Below, in pieces: positions 38,183-47,471 of a stretch of 64,000 nt of DNA; within the stretch, counting starts at the first letter, position 1, and each line of letters opens with the position of its first letter. A model generated the notes under the pieces. That model saw only the letters and a list, made by a program, of their open reading frames with translations, ran no database searches and was not told the DNA's origin. The translations under genes were made by a program, and so were the position numbers. This stretch comes from Planctomycetota bacterium (GTDB lineage Bacteria > Planctomycetota > Phycisphaerae > Phycisphaerales > SM1A02): positions 28,117 through 92,116 of the forward strand of contig RFON01000005.1 of NCBI GenBank assembly GCA_009926625.1. Direction: 5' to 3'.

Positions 38183-40563
38183 TTGGCACCGCCTTCGACA
38201 TGCACCCAACGATTGCTGGTGCGCAGGACGACGACCGTGAGCGACAGCACGATGACGAGCAGGATCCAGGCAAGCGCGCTGGCATAGCCCATCTCGTAGA
38301 AGTCGAAGCCTTGGTTGAAGATGTACAGGACAAGAAAGCGCGTGAGATCGCCCGGCTCGCCGCCCGTCATCACGAACGATTGGGTGAACACCTGGAAACT
38401 CGAGATCACGGCCATGATCGTGTTGAACAGGATGACCGGCGACAACATGGGCAGGGTGACCGAGAAGAATCGGCGCAGCGGTCCTGCGCCATCGATCGCA
38501 GCGGCTTCAAGCAAGTCTGCAGGGACTTGTTGCAGTCCCGCCAGGTACACCATCATCGTTCCGCCGATGAACCACAGGCTCATGATCGCAAACGCAGGCG
38601 CGCCCCAGAGACCCGCGTCGGCGCCAAACCACTCCGGCGGCATGATGCCAAGCGGCTTCAGCAGCGGTTCAAGTGCCATGTTCATCAGACCGTGATCCGA
38701 GTCGAAGACCCAGCGCCACAGCACGGAGACGCCGACCCCCGCGAGCACGCTCGGCAGGTACCAAGCCGCGCGGAACAGGTGAATGCCTCGAACCTTGGTG
38801 TTCATCAAGAGCGCGGCGAGCAGCGCAAGCAATTGGCCAGTGGGTACGGCGATCACCGCGTACCACAGGGTGACGCGGATGCTCGTGCGAAAGCGCGCGT
38901 CGGCGGTGAAGATCTGCTCGAAGTTCGCGAAGCCCGTGAACGCCGCCTGTCCAAGTGGAGACACGCCTTTCCACCTCGCGAAGGCAAGCAGCAGACTCAT
39001 GACGACGGGGAATGCCATGAACAGGAGGAATCCAATGAGCCACGGCGATGCAAGCGCGTAGCCCGCGCGTTCCTCCTCGCGTTCCCGCCCGGTGAACGAA
39101 CCGCTTCGAAGCCAAAGCAGCCAAGCACACAGGCCGATCGCGAGGAGCAGGATCGAACCAATGGCGATTGCCTTCCACGGCATCGCAGGGAGTACTGCGG
39201 CCTTCAGCGGATTCGTGCACTCGGCATTCCAGTCTCGCTCGAAGTTGGCGATCGCCTCAGGCAGGGGGACATCAGCTGTCTTCAGTCCCTGATCGAGGCG
39301 CGATCCCATCAAAGCCTCGAACTGCGGGTTCGGGGACCAGTCCACGATCTGCGCGATCTCGGCCGCGCGCAAATAGCCCGCATCATTCTCGGGCGGCAGC
39401 GTCGGATCCAAGAACGCAGGGCTCTCTGCCGCGGATCGGATGGTTGGGATTGCCAGGCCCAATGTGGCAAGTTCGCGCTGGGTTTGCTCGCCGGCGAGAA
39501 ATCGAACCAGTCGCCAGGACTCGTTCGGATGCGCTGTCTGCGCGGAGATGCTCCAGGAAACCGTCAGCACGATGTTGGCGCTCGTCGTTCCGCGGGGCAT
39601 CGGCGCGAAGTCCCATGCGAAGCCGCCCTGCGATGGCGGCGGGATCTTGCGGTAGCTCGGCACGACCCACCGACCGAACGGACCTGCCATGCCGACCTTG
39701 CCAGAGAGGAAGACGCTCGACCCACTGGCGATCTTGCTCTTGCCGCTTGTCAGTGCGCCTCGCTCATCATGCCGCCAGCTGCGCAGGCGATCGAGCGATT
39801 CGAACACGGCGCGTTCACCTGTCCGAAGCGTCTCAAAGGAACTTCCCTTGATGTCGAGCCCATCGGTCATCAGGTACGCACGGATCATTGCTGGCCATGT
39901 CACGAACTCCGCGCCCGTGCAATCCGGCAGCCGACCGATCTGCCGCGCCGCTGCGATGAAGTCGTCCCATGTCCAGTCGTCGCGCGGCGGTTGGACGCCT
40001 GCCCGCGCGAAGAGATCCTTGTTCCAGTAGAAGCCGACTGTCGTGAAGTCCTTGGGGATTCCATAGAGGGCACCCCGGCCTGAACCCTCACCGTCAAAGC
40101 GAAACGCTGCAACAGTTGATGGGAAAAAGCCGCGCAAGTCGAGCCGATCAGGGACATTCGCCTGCGTGTCGGCAGCCAGCAAGTCATCGAGTGGAAGCAG
40201 CAGACCCAAGTCAACGAACGATGGGATGCGCTCCGATCCGACATAGAACACATCAGGCGGATCACCCGATGCCATCATCGTCTGGAGCTTGGTGTAGAAA
40301 CTCGCCGCATCACCAGGGTTGATCCGCCGAACGCGAATGGCCGGGTTCTGCGCGGAGAATCGCTGGAGGGCTGCCTCGACGATCGCGTCCTCTTCCTGTC
40401 CTCCCTCGCCCGACCAGTGCATCACGACGATCTCAGTGCGATCGTCGCTCGAGAACAATCGACCCAACTCGCGAGCACCGACCGTGACGAACGCCCATCC
40501 CACCAGGAGGACGGCTCCTGCAGCGAGCAGCCCCTGAAGAAACCGTCCGAGCGCGCGCGCCAT
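38179..40563 (-). CDS. Solute-binding protein fused to MalF-like permease (carbohydrate ABC importer)
   Basis: The 794-residue protein joins two normally separate importer subunits. After an N-terminal membrane anchor (about 10-30), residues 40-440 form a family-1 solute-binding protein (IVVMHWSGEGGQEEDAIVEA, PPDVFYVGSERIP, LYGIPKDFTTVGFYWNKD, SGKVGMAGPFGRW). A helix at about 470-490 leads to a MalF/UgpA-type permease with six helices and the EAA loop LLEAAAIDGAGPLRRF near 705. Topology is consistent: binding domain outside, crossing at 470, then the permease. Fusion permits one binding domain per transporter. It is transcribed with the MalG-like gene, overlapping it by four bases. Confidence 0.93.
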   Translation of the reverse strand: MARALGRFLQGLLAAGAVLLVGWAFVTVGARELGRLFSSDDRTEIVVMHWSGEGGQEEDAIVEAALQRFSAQNPAIRVRRINPGDAASFYTKLQTMMASGDPPDVFYVGSERIPSFVDLGLLLPLDDLLAADTQANVPDRLDLRGFFPSTVAAFRFDGEGSGRGALYGIPKDFTTVGFYWNKDLFARAGVQPPRDDWTWDDFIAAARQIGRLPDCTGAEFVTWPAMIRAYLMTDGLDIKGSSFETLRTGERAVFESLDRLRSWRHDERGALTSGKSKIASGSSVFLSGKVGMAGPFGRWVVPSYRKIPPPSQGGFAWDFAPMPRGTTSANIVLTVSWSISAQTAHPNESWRLVRFLAGEQTQRELATLGLAIPTIRSAAESPAFLDPTLPPENDAGYLRAAEIAQIVDWSPNPQFEALMGSRLDQGLKTADVPLPEAIANFERDWNAECTNPLKAAVLPAMPWKAIAIGSILLLAIGLCAWLLWLRSGSFTGREREEERAGYALASPWLIGFLLFMAFPVVMSLLLAFARWKGVSPLGQAAFTGFANFEQIFTADARFRTSIRVTLWYAVIAVPTGQLLALLAALLMNTKVRGIHLFRAAWYLPSVLAGVGVSVLWRWVFDSDHGLMNMALEPLLKPLGIMPPEWFGADAGLWGAPAFAIMSLWFIGGTMMVYLAGLQQVPADLLEAAAIDGAGPLRRFFSVTLPMLSPVILFNTIMAVISSFQVFTQSFVMTGGEPGDLTRFLVLYIFNQGFDFYEMGYASALAWILLVIVLSLTVVVLRTSNRWVHVEGGAK

Positions 40564-40618
40564 GGAGCGGAGAATAAGCGCACGCGGGTGATTTCGAGGG
40601 TTTGCCTACCATCCCGAG

Positions 40619-43072
40619 ATGCTCGTGGTTGTGTGGAAAAAGATGTCCATTGGCATTGCGCTCGCCTTGCTTGGTGCGGCACTTGGTGCGCATCAAGATG
40701 CCAAGAGCCGTTCGTGGCCGCCGCGAGAGCCAACCATCCAGTCGTCGCTCCCGCGGAACCAATTCGCAAGCGTTCCCTCAGTCGACATCCGCGAGAATGG
40801 TGGCGGGAGGTTTGACTGCACATTCGCATTTCAACCAGCGAAACCTGCGCGCAGCGTGTGTCTCGCGGGAGGGTTCAACAGCTGGAACATGAACGGCACC
40901 CCGCTCGCGCGGGGCGATGATGGTGTGTGGCGGGTTGCGGTGACGCTGCCCGCGGGCATGCAACTTTACAAGTTCGTGGTCGATGGCGATCAATGGACCT
41001 CGGACCCTCGCAATCCGTTCACCGAGCCCGATGGTCATGGGGGCAACAACAGCGTCCTGCGCCTTGGTGCGGAGGCCAACCTCGGGTCGGTGCGGGCGAA
41101 GCGCGGCGATGGGAAGGTGGAGGGTGCCGCCATCCTGCACGATCCGGATCGCGCGTCGTTCGCGCAGCGGCTCCCGGATGGTTCCGTCCTGATTCGCGTG
41201 CGGACACTTCGCGACGATGTTGAAGGATGCGAGTTCGCCATGCCAGGCAAGCCGCGCCAGCCGATGCGAGACTCAGGCGGCGATGACGCATTCTCGTGGT
41301 GGGAGGTCGAAGTTGCTGACACTGGGTCGCCGTTGACCTATACATTCCTCTTTTTTGATGGAGCCAAGCGCTTGAAGGACGAGCGAATCTATTCACTCAA
41401 TACCGCACCCGATGCATTGTTCCGCACGCCTGCATGGGCGAAGGATGCCATCTGGTACCAGATCATGCTCGAGCGATTCCGCGATGGGGATCCCCTCAAC
41501 AATCCTGATCCGTGTCGGCCGTGGACGGGCGAGTGGTATGGCAAGAGCCCATGGGAGGGGAAGGATGGTGCCACATTCTTCAAGTGGGATGTCTTCTCGC
41601 GGCGCTACGGCGGCGACCTTGCTGGCTTGCGCGAGAAGCTCGGCTACCTGAAGCAGTTGGGGATCAACGCGATTTACTTGAACCCCGTCTTCCAGGCACC
41701 AAGCCATCACAAGTACAACGCGACGAACTTCCTGCATATCGACGAGCACTTCGGGACGAAGGGGGACTACGCCAAGGCGGAGGCGGCGGAGGACTTGCTC
41801 GATCCGCGATCATGGCAGTGGACCCCGACGGACAAGTTGTTCCTCGAAGTCCTTCGCGAGGCAAAGCGGCTCGGCATCCGCATCATCGTGGACGGTGTGT
41901 TCAACCATGTGGGCACCTCGCACCCTGCGTTCCGTGACTTGAAGGACAAGGGAGAACGCAGCCGATTCAAGGACTGGTTCAGTGTGCGGTCGTGGGAGCC
42001 GTTCGAGTACGACGGGTGGGCCGGCTTCGGTGAACTCCCCGTCTTTCGAAAGAACGAGCGGGGTTTCTCCTGTGAAGCGGTCAAGGAGCATGTGTTCGCG
42101 GTCACGCGCCGATGGATGGACCCCAATGGCGACGGCGATCCATCGGATGGCATCGATGGGTGGCGGCTCGATGTACCCAACGAGGTTGCGATGCCATTCT
42201 GGCATGAGTGGCGTGATCTCGTGAAATCGATCAACCCCGATGCCTACATCGTTGGTGAGATATGGAAGCGCGCCGACGACTGGCTCGACGGTCGATCCTT
42301 CGATGCCGTGATGAACTATCCGTTCGCGGAAATCATGCTTCACTGGATGCGAGACAAGGAGCGCAAGATCTCGGCGAGCGAGATGGACCGTCGGTTGGCT
42401 GAACTGCGACGGGCCTATCCAGCTGAGGCGACCTATGTGTTGCAGAATCTCGTGGACAGTCACGATACGGATCGCATCGTGTCCAAGTTCCTTCACCCGG
42501 ACTTCGAGTACGACAAGGGAAACCGTGAGCAGGACAATCCCAACTACAACGGCAAGAAGCCGGGGCCAGAGGAGTACAGCCGAGTTCGACTGCTTGCACT
42601 CGTTCAAATGGTGTATGTCGGCGCGCCGATGGTGTACTACGGCGACGAGGTCGGCATGTGGGGGGCGGATGATCCGACCAATCGCAAGCCGATGCTGTGG
42701 GAAGACCTGCAGCCGTACGAGCAGCCCGACGAGAACAAAGTCGACCGTGAACAGTTCGACTGGTATCGCCGTGTGATCGCGCTGCGAAACGCGCATCCTG
42801 CGCTTCGGACTGGGTCTTTCGAGATGGTGTCGACGGACGATGCGCAGGATGTGTGGGTGTTCATGCGCGCGCTCCCCACGGAGCGCCTGCTTGTGGCGAT
42901 CAATGCTTCGGCGCGCGAAGCCAAGTTGGACTTGTCCTCGTTGGCGATCGCCGGCATCGGTGGATCGTGGAAAACGGTGTTCGGCGGGGAGGGTGCTGCC
43001 CTGTCCGATGATGCGTTCCCGCGCATCTCCGTGCCGCCACTTTCGGGTCGCGTGTGGACGCTCCAGAAGTGA
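40619..43072 (+). CDS. Exported GH13 alpha-glucan hydrolase with CBM48 (neopullulanase-like)
   Basis: The 817-residue protein starts with a short hydrophobic segment (about 9-24, after KK), then a CBM48-like domain at about 75-155 (VCLAGGFNSWN, LYKFVVDGDQW), an intermediate beta domain, and a GH13 barrel from about 275. Active-site residues are Asp of GWRLDVPNEV, Glu of IVGEIW and Asp of LVDSHDTDR. The overall order resembles neopullulanase, cyclomaltodextrinase and related GH13_20-type enzymes, giving maltodextrin cleavage as the probable reaction. It is divergent from the importer and followed by malQ with a four-base overlap. An ATG at 40643 is an alternative start. Confidence 0.92.
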   Translation: MLVVVWKKMSIGIALALLGAALGAHQDAKSRSWPPREPTIQSSLPRNQFASVPSVDIRENGGGRFDCTFAFQPAKPARSVCLAGGFNSWNMNGTPLARGDDGVWRVAVTLPAGMQLYKFVVDGDQWTSDPRNPFTEPDGHGGNNSVLRLGAEANLGSVRAKRGDGKVEGAAILHDPDRASFAQRLPDGSVLIRVRTLRDDVEGCEFAMPGKPRQPMRDSGGDDAFSWWEVEVADTGSPLTYTFLFFDGAKRLKDERIYSLNTAPDALFRTPAWAKDAIWYQIMLERFRDGDPLNNPDPCRPWTGEWYGKSPWEGKDGATFFKWDVFSRRYGGDLAGLREKLGYLKQLGINAIYLNPVFQAPSHHKYNATNFLHIDEHFGTKGDYAKAEAAEDLLDPRSWQWTPTDKLFLEVLREAKRLGIRIIVDGVFNHVGTSHPAFRDLKDKGERSRFKDWFSVRSWEPFEYDGWAGFGELPVFRKNERGFSCEAVKEHVFAVTRRWMDPNGDGDPSDGIDGWRLDVPNEVAMPFWHEWRDLVKSINPDAYIVGEIWKRADDWLDGRSFDAVMNYPFAEIMLHWMRDKERKISASEMDRRLAELRRAYPAEATYVLQNLVDSHDTDRIVSKFLHPDFEYDKGNREQDNPNYNGKKPGPEEYSRVRLLALVQMVYVGAPMVYYGDEVGMWGADDPTNRKPMLWEDLQPYEQPDENKVDREQFDWYRRVIALRNAHPALRTGSFEMVSTDDAQDVWVFMRALPTERLLVAINASAREAKLDLSSLAIAGIGGSWKTVFGGEGAALSDDAFPRISVPPLSGRVWTLQK

Positions 43073-44550
43073 CACAGCGCAGCAATCCGATCTTGGATCG
43101 GCGTGCGTTTGGTGTGCTTGCGCACATCAGCAGCCTCGACGGCGACTGCGCCATCGGTGATGCAGGGCCGAGTGCCATGCGTTTCCTTGACTGGTGTTCG
43201 GAAGCAGGCGCGGGTTGGTGGCAGATGCTGCCGGTCGGACCAGTCGGCGCTGGCGACTCGCCCTATTCAAGCACATCCAGCTTCGCAGGGGAGCCCCTGT
43301 TCATTTCGCTTGAGGGACTCCACGATGATGGCTTGATCACAGCCAAGACGCTGCGTGAAGCGCGTCGCACGGCGTCGCGCATCGGTGGGCGCGCGCTCGT
43401 GGCGCGTGGTGGAAGGGCGCGCAGCAACTACGAAGCAGCGCGGATTGCGAAGGAGCCCGCGTTCCTCGAGGCTTTCGAGGTGTTCCGCCTTGGGCGCGGT
43501 TTCGAGAGCGCTGCGTATCGCGCCTTCGTGCGCCGTGAGCGTCCATGGCTCGATGGATGGTCGCGGTACCAGGGTGATGGCAACGGCTTTCATGCATTCC
43601 TGCAGTACCAGTTTGATCGGCAGTGGGAACGACTGCGCGCGCATGCGGCGCAGCGTGGCGTGCGTTTGCTTGGTGATGTGCCGATCTTCGTTTCGCTCGA
43701 CAGCGCGGATGTTTCCGCAGACCCAACATTGTTCCGACTCGACTCCAGGGGACGTCCCGAGGTGATGACGGGGGTTCCGCCCGACTGCTTCTCCGCGGAC
43801 GGACAGCTGTGGGGTCATCCGCACTATCGCTGGGCTGCGCACCGACGCCAGGGCTTTGCGTGGTGGTGCCGTCGTCTATCGATTGCCCTTCGGCGTTTCG
43901 ATGGGGTTCGAATCGATCACTTCGTCGGGTTTCACCATGCCTATGAGGTTCCAGCGGGTGCACGCACGGCTCGTCGTGGCTCTTGGCGTTCGCAGCCAGG
44001 ACACGAAGTGCTGCGTGCGGCGCGACGAAAGCTTGGCCCGCTCCCGTTGATTGCGGAGGACTTGGGTGCGGTCACGCCAGAGGTCGTGGCGCTCCGTCAG
44101 GCGTTCCAATTGCCTGGCATGAAGGTCGTGCAGAACGCGTTCGGCAGCGATGATTCTGGTGAACTTCCGCATCATCATCCGTTGGACAGCGTCGTCTACA
44201 CGGGTACTCATGACAACGAGACGACCGTTCAGTGGCGGGCGTCGCGACGACCCGACGAACTGTCACGGTTGCGAGCGGTGTGTGGACCTGATGCGCTGCG
44301 AGATCCGGCGCAGGCGCTCATCCGTCTGGCGTTTGCATCCGCGGCGAAACTGGCGGTTGTGCCCTTGCAGGATGTGCTGGGGCTCGGCGCGAACGCCCGC
44401 ATGAATGTGCCCGGCGTCGCGCTCGGCAACTGGACATGGCGCGTTGGCAGTGATTGGGCGGCGCTGCGACAGGGATGCGCAGAGCGACTTCGCCAACTTG
44501 CACAGGCAACGGGGCGAACGCAAGGCAAACGCTCACGCCAGCGCGCATGA
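43069..44550 (+). CDS. malQ: 4-alpha-glucanotransferase (GH77)
   Basis: MalQ disproportionates maltodextrins, transferring glucan segments between chains. The 493-residue protein contains PVGPVGAGDSPYSSTSSFAG near residue 50, GDVPIFVSLDSADVSADP near 200, and the catalytic residues Asp of RIDHFVGF, Glu of LIAEDLG and Asp of YTGTHDNET. It has the length of the short bacterial form. The GTG at 43069 makes a GTGA overlap with the stop of the GH13 gene; a GTG at 43054 is the alternative. No signal peptide is seen, so it works in the cytoplasm. Confidence 0.95.
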   Translation: MTQRSNPILDRRAFGVLAHISSLDGDCAIGDAGPSAMRFLDWCSEAGAGWWQMLPVGPVGAGDSPYSSTSSFAGEPLFISLEGLHDDGLITAKTLREARRTASRIGGRALVARGGRARSNYEAARIAKEPAFLEAFEVFRLGRGFESAAYRAFVRRERPWLDGWSRYQGDGNGFHAFLQYQFDRQWERLRAHAAQRGVRLLGDVPIFVSLDSADVSADPTLFRLDSRGRPEVMTGVPPDCFSADGQLWGHPHYRWAAHRRQGFAWWCRRLSIALRRFDGVRIDHFVGFHHAYEVPAGARTARRGSWRSQPGHEVLRAARRKLGPLPLIAEDLGAVTPEVVALRQAFQLPGMKVVQNAFGSDDSGELPHHHPLDSVVYTGTHDNETTVQWRASRRPDELSRLRAVCGPDALRDPAQALIRLAFASAAKLAVVPLQDVLGLGANARMNVPGVALGNWTWRVGSDWAALRQGCAERLRQLAQATGRTQGKRSRQRA

Positions 44551-44581
44551 TGTGCCAGACTTGGTAGGAATACGCGACTCC

Positions 44582-46711
44582 ATGGCTCGCAAGCGTCGCA
44601 ACCCTTCGATTGGCAGCGATGATCTCGTTGCACACCTTCGCGACATTGCATCCAACCTGTGGTGGTGCTGGAATGAGCAGGGGTGGTCAGTCTTTCAGAC
44701 GCTCGATCCAGTCGAGTGGCGTGCCACCAACCATTCGCCTCTCGCAACCCTCGAGCGGGCGTCGGCGGCACGGCTGGAGGCGTTGGCCTGTGATCCGCTG
44801 TTCGTCAAGCGTGTCTATGACGCGCTCGCCGCGCGCGCCGCCTACCTCGCGGAGCGCGCCTGGTTCCAGCGCGGTGCTGCGGCGCGGCTTCGCGGCTTCC
44901 GCGTGGCGTACTTCTGCAGCGAGTTTGGCTTGCATGAGTCGATCCAGCAGTATGCGGGCGGACTCGGCATCCTCGCGGGCGATCACCTCAAGAGCGCATC
45001 GGACCTCGGCATTCCGCTCGTAGGGGTCGGGCTTGCGTATCGCCACGGCTACTACATCCAGAATCTCGCGCGAGACGGCAGCACGCAGGTTCTGTATCCC
45101 AACTACGACTTTCACCGTTGGGGGATGGAGGACACGCACCGCACGATCGCGTGCCCGATCGGCAGTCGCCTCGTGACTGCCCGCATCTGGCGCACGTTGG
45201 TGGGGCGAATTCCGCTCTACCTGCTCGACACCGACTTGATGGCCAATGCCCCCGAGGATCGGCGCCTCACGGAGGGGCTCTACAAGGGCGAGCCCCAACT
45301 TCGCCTTCGGCAGCAGGTGCTGCTTGGGATCGGCGGCACCTTGGCGCTGCGTGCTCTCGGCGAGCATGCGAGTGTGCTTCATCTCAACGAGGGGCACGCT
45401 GCGCTGGCGCCGCTGCAACGAGTGGCGGACCACGTGGCGCAGGGGATGTCGGTTTCGGACGCGATGGCAAGGGTGCGGCAATCAACCGTCTTCACGACAC
45501 ACACGCCTGTGGCCGCTGGGCACGACCGCTATGACCCGGCGTTGTTCCTGCGCGAGGTCGCGCCTGCCGTTGCGCGGCTGGGTTTGGGTGACCAGGACCT
45601 CCTCGATCTCGGACGCGTGGATGCGGGAAATGCGAAGGAACCATTCTGCATGACGATCTTGGCCCTTCGCCTGGCCGAGCGAGTGAATGGCGTTGCCAAG
45701 TTGCACGGTGAAGTCAGCCGCGACATGTGGAAAGGCCACTACAAGGTGCCCGCCGCAAAGGTGCCGATCGGCGCGATCACGAATGGCGTTCATGTACGGA
45801 CATGGATCGACCCCGATGCAGAACGCTTTTGGCAATCGGAGATTGGACTTCGGCTCGGCAAGCAGGCACCGAAGGCGATGGGCTGGGCGCGCGCGGGAAG
45901 TGCGGATCCGCACGCATTCTGGGGTCTCCGGAATCGCCTGCGCAATCGGCTCATTCACTTCCTTCGCGATCGGGTGGCGCTGCAGCGGAAGCGCCGCGGC
46001 GACGGTCAGTCGGAAGTGGCAGCCACCTACGGGCTCCTCGATGATCAGGTACTGACCATCGGCTTTGCACGGCGCTTCGCGACATACAAGCGCGCACCAC
46101 TGATTTTCCATGATTGCGACCGATTGGCACGAATCCTCTGCAATCCCACGAGACCCGTGCAGATCGCCTTCGCAGGCAAGGCGCACCCGCGCGACGAGGG
46201 CGGTCAGGCGTATGCGCAGCAGATCTTCGAGATGGCGCGCGACCCGCGCTTCGCCGGCAAGGTGGTCCTCATCGAGGACTACGACATGCATGTGGGGCGC
46301 ATGCTGGTGTCAGGGTGCGATGTGTGGCTGAACAACCCCATTCGTCCTCACGAAGCGAGCGGCACGAGTGGCATGAAGCCGCCGCTGCACGGCGGGCTCA
46401 ACCTGTCGATCCTTGATGGATGGTGGCCTGAGGGCTTCGATGGCTCCAACGGTTGGTCCATCGAATCGGCGCCCGATGGATCAACAGACGCCCAGCGCGA
46501 CGCTTTCGACGCCAACAGCATGTACGAACGACTGGAGAGCGAAGTCGTTCCTCTGTTCTATGAACGCGGGCGCGACGGAATCCCACTGGGCTGGATCAAG
46601 CGCGCTCTCCACAGTGCAGCAACGGTGCCCCTGCAGTTCAACTCGCACCGGATGGTGGCTGACTACACGCGGAAGGCCTATGTGCCAGCGCACCAAGCCG
46701 GTGCAAGTTGA
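44582..46711 (+). CDS. glgP: Alpha-glucan phosphorylase
   Basis: This enzyme removes glucose units from alpha-1,4-glucans as glucose-1-phosphate. The 709-residue protein begins with a DUF3417-like region (LRDIASNLWWCWNEQGWSVF near 18), typical of the alpha-glucan phosphorylases of the short bacterial clade, and has VAYFCSEFGLHESIQQYAGG, HLNEGHAAL and TTHTPVAAGHDRY. The pyridoxal phosphate Lys is expected in EASGTSGMKPPLHGG near 597. The ATG at 44582 lies 31 bases after malQ with AGGAA ahead of it. No export signal. With MalQ it would channel imported maltodextrin or stored glycogen into glycolysis. Confidence 0.94.
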   Translation: MARKRRNPSIGSDDLVAHLRDIASNLWWCWNEQGWSVFQTLDPVEWRATNHSPLATLERASAARLEALACDPLFVKRVYDALAARAAYLAERAWFQRGAAARLRGFRVAYFCSEFGLHESIQQYAGGLGILAGDHLKSASDLGIPLVGVGLAYRHGYYIQNLARDGSTQVLYPNYDFHRWGMEDTHRTIACPIGSRLVTARIWRTLVGRIPLYLLDTDLMANAPEDRRLTEGLYKGEPQLRLRQQVLLGIGGTLALRALGEHASVLHLNEGHAALAPLQRVADHVAQGMSVSDAMARVRQSTVFTTHTPVAAGHDRYDPALFLREVAPAVARLGLGDQDLLDLGRVDAGNAKEPFCMTILALRLAERVNGVAKLHGEVSRDMWKGHYKVPAAKVPIGAITNGVHVRTWIDPDAERFWQSEIGLRLGKQAPKAMGWARAGSADPHAFWGLRNRLRNRLIHFLRDRVALQRKRRGDGQSEVAATYGLLDDQVLTIGFARRFATYKRAPLIFHDCDRLARILCNPTRPVQIAFAGKAHPRDEGGQAYAQQIFEMARDPRFAGKVVLIEDYDMHVGRMLVSGCDVWLNNPIRPHEASGTSGMKPPLHGGLNLSILDGWWPEGFDGSNGWSIESAPDGSTDAQRDAFDANSMYERLESEVVPLFYERGRDGIPLGWIKRALHSAATVPLQFNSHRMVADYTRKAYVPAHQAGAS

Positions 46712-46746
46712 ACGAGTCCTCTCAAGCTTGACGGAGGTTCACCACC

Positions 46747-47430
46747 TCACGCACGTCGTCGGCGCCCGCTCCTTGCACCCATGAGTGCCAGAAGGCTCAG
46801 TGCTCCAGGCGCCGGGACGAGATTCGCCTGCACCCATTCGATCGCGGCGTCGTGGTCCGCTTCGTCCGACCCCAGATTGAACACGACCCACAGGGGGGCG
46901 CTTGGGTCAAATCCCTCCGCCTCGAAACGGAAGGTGGCGACATAGATGCCTGGATCGGGATCCACAGAACTCTGCGATCCAGCCAGCGAGTAGTCGGGGT
47001 GCAGGTCCAGATCATCAATCACGAGGAAGGAGATGAATCCACTGTCAATCGTGTTCGCAGATTGACCCCCGTAAGAAATGGAGAGGACATGATCGGAACT
47101 CCCCAATCCATTTCCAGTCCACCGCGACATGCCGCCATTGGGGTACATGTTGAGCGTTGCCCCGACGAGGTTCGAGCCGATGCCTGGCTCATCGATGGCG
47201 AAAGGGAAGTCTGGATCTGCCCCGAGATCGGCCGAGAAAACTCGCGCTGACGGGTCGATGACTTGATCCGTTCCATGATCCCATGAGGCGGTACGGAGTT
47301 GTGCGCCCTCCGCCCAGACATAGATGTCCGCGTGCGGCCCCTCCACGACACCCGCGAACGCTGAGTTCAGTGGTGCGCAAAGGGCGATTGCAGAAATGGC
47401 GAGAGAAAAAACTGAAGGCTTCCAAAGCAT
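46747..47430 (-). CDS. Exported protein with PEP-CTERM-like tail
   Basis: The 227-residue product has a signal peptide ending NSAFAG (about 26), a beta-rich body and a C-terminal tag of the PEP-CTERM kind: VPAPGALSLLALMG, a hydrophobic stretch, then an Arg-rich end. Such tails are thought to be cleaved by exosortase during export. The body is similar to that of the upstream neighbour: GIYVATF and LWVVFNLGSDEADHDAA match GIYLLEL and VWLVMNNGRPLIEHEAA, and both carry an ADI/GDI-type N-terminus. The ATG at 47430 has a strong AGGAG eight bases upstream (TATAGGAGTATCTCTC). The role is unknown. It lies 41 bases after the neighbour. Confidence 0.85.
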   Translation of the reverse strand: MLWKPSVFSLAISAIALCAPLNSAFAGVVEGPHADIYVWAEGAQLRTASWDHGTDQVIDPSARVFSADLGADPDFPFAIDEPGIGSNLVGATLNMYPNGGMSRWTGNGLGSSDHVLSISYGGQSANTIDSGFISFLVIDDLDLHPDYSLAGSQSSVDPDPGIYVATFRFEAEGFDPSAPLWVVFNLGSDEADHDAAIEWVQANLVPAPGALSLLALMGARSGRRRRA

Positions 47431-47471
47431 GAGAGATACTCCTATAAAAGGGAACTTCGTGGATGCGCGCC

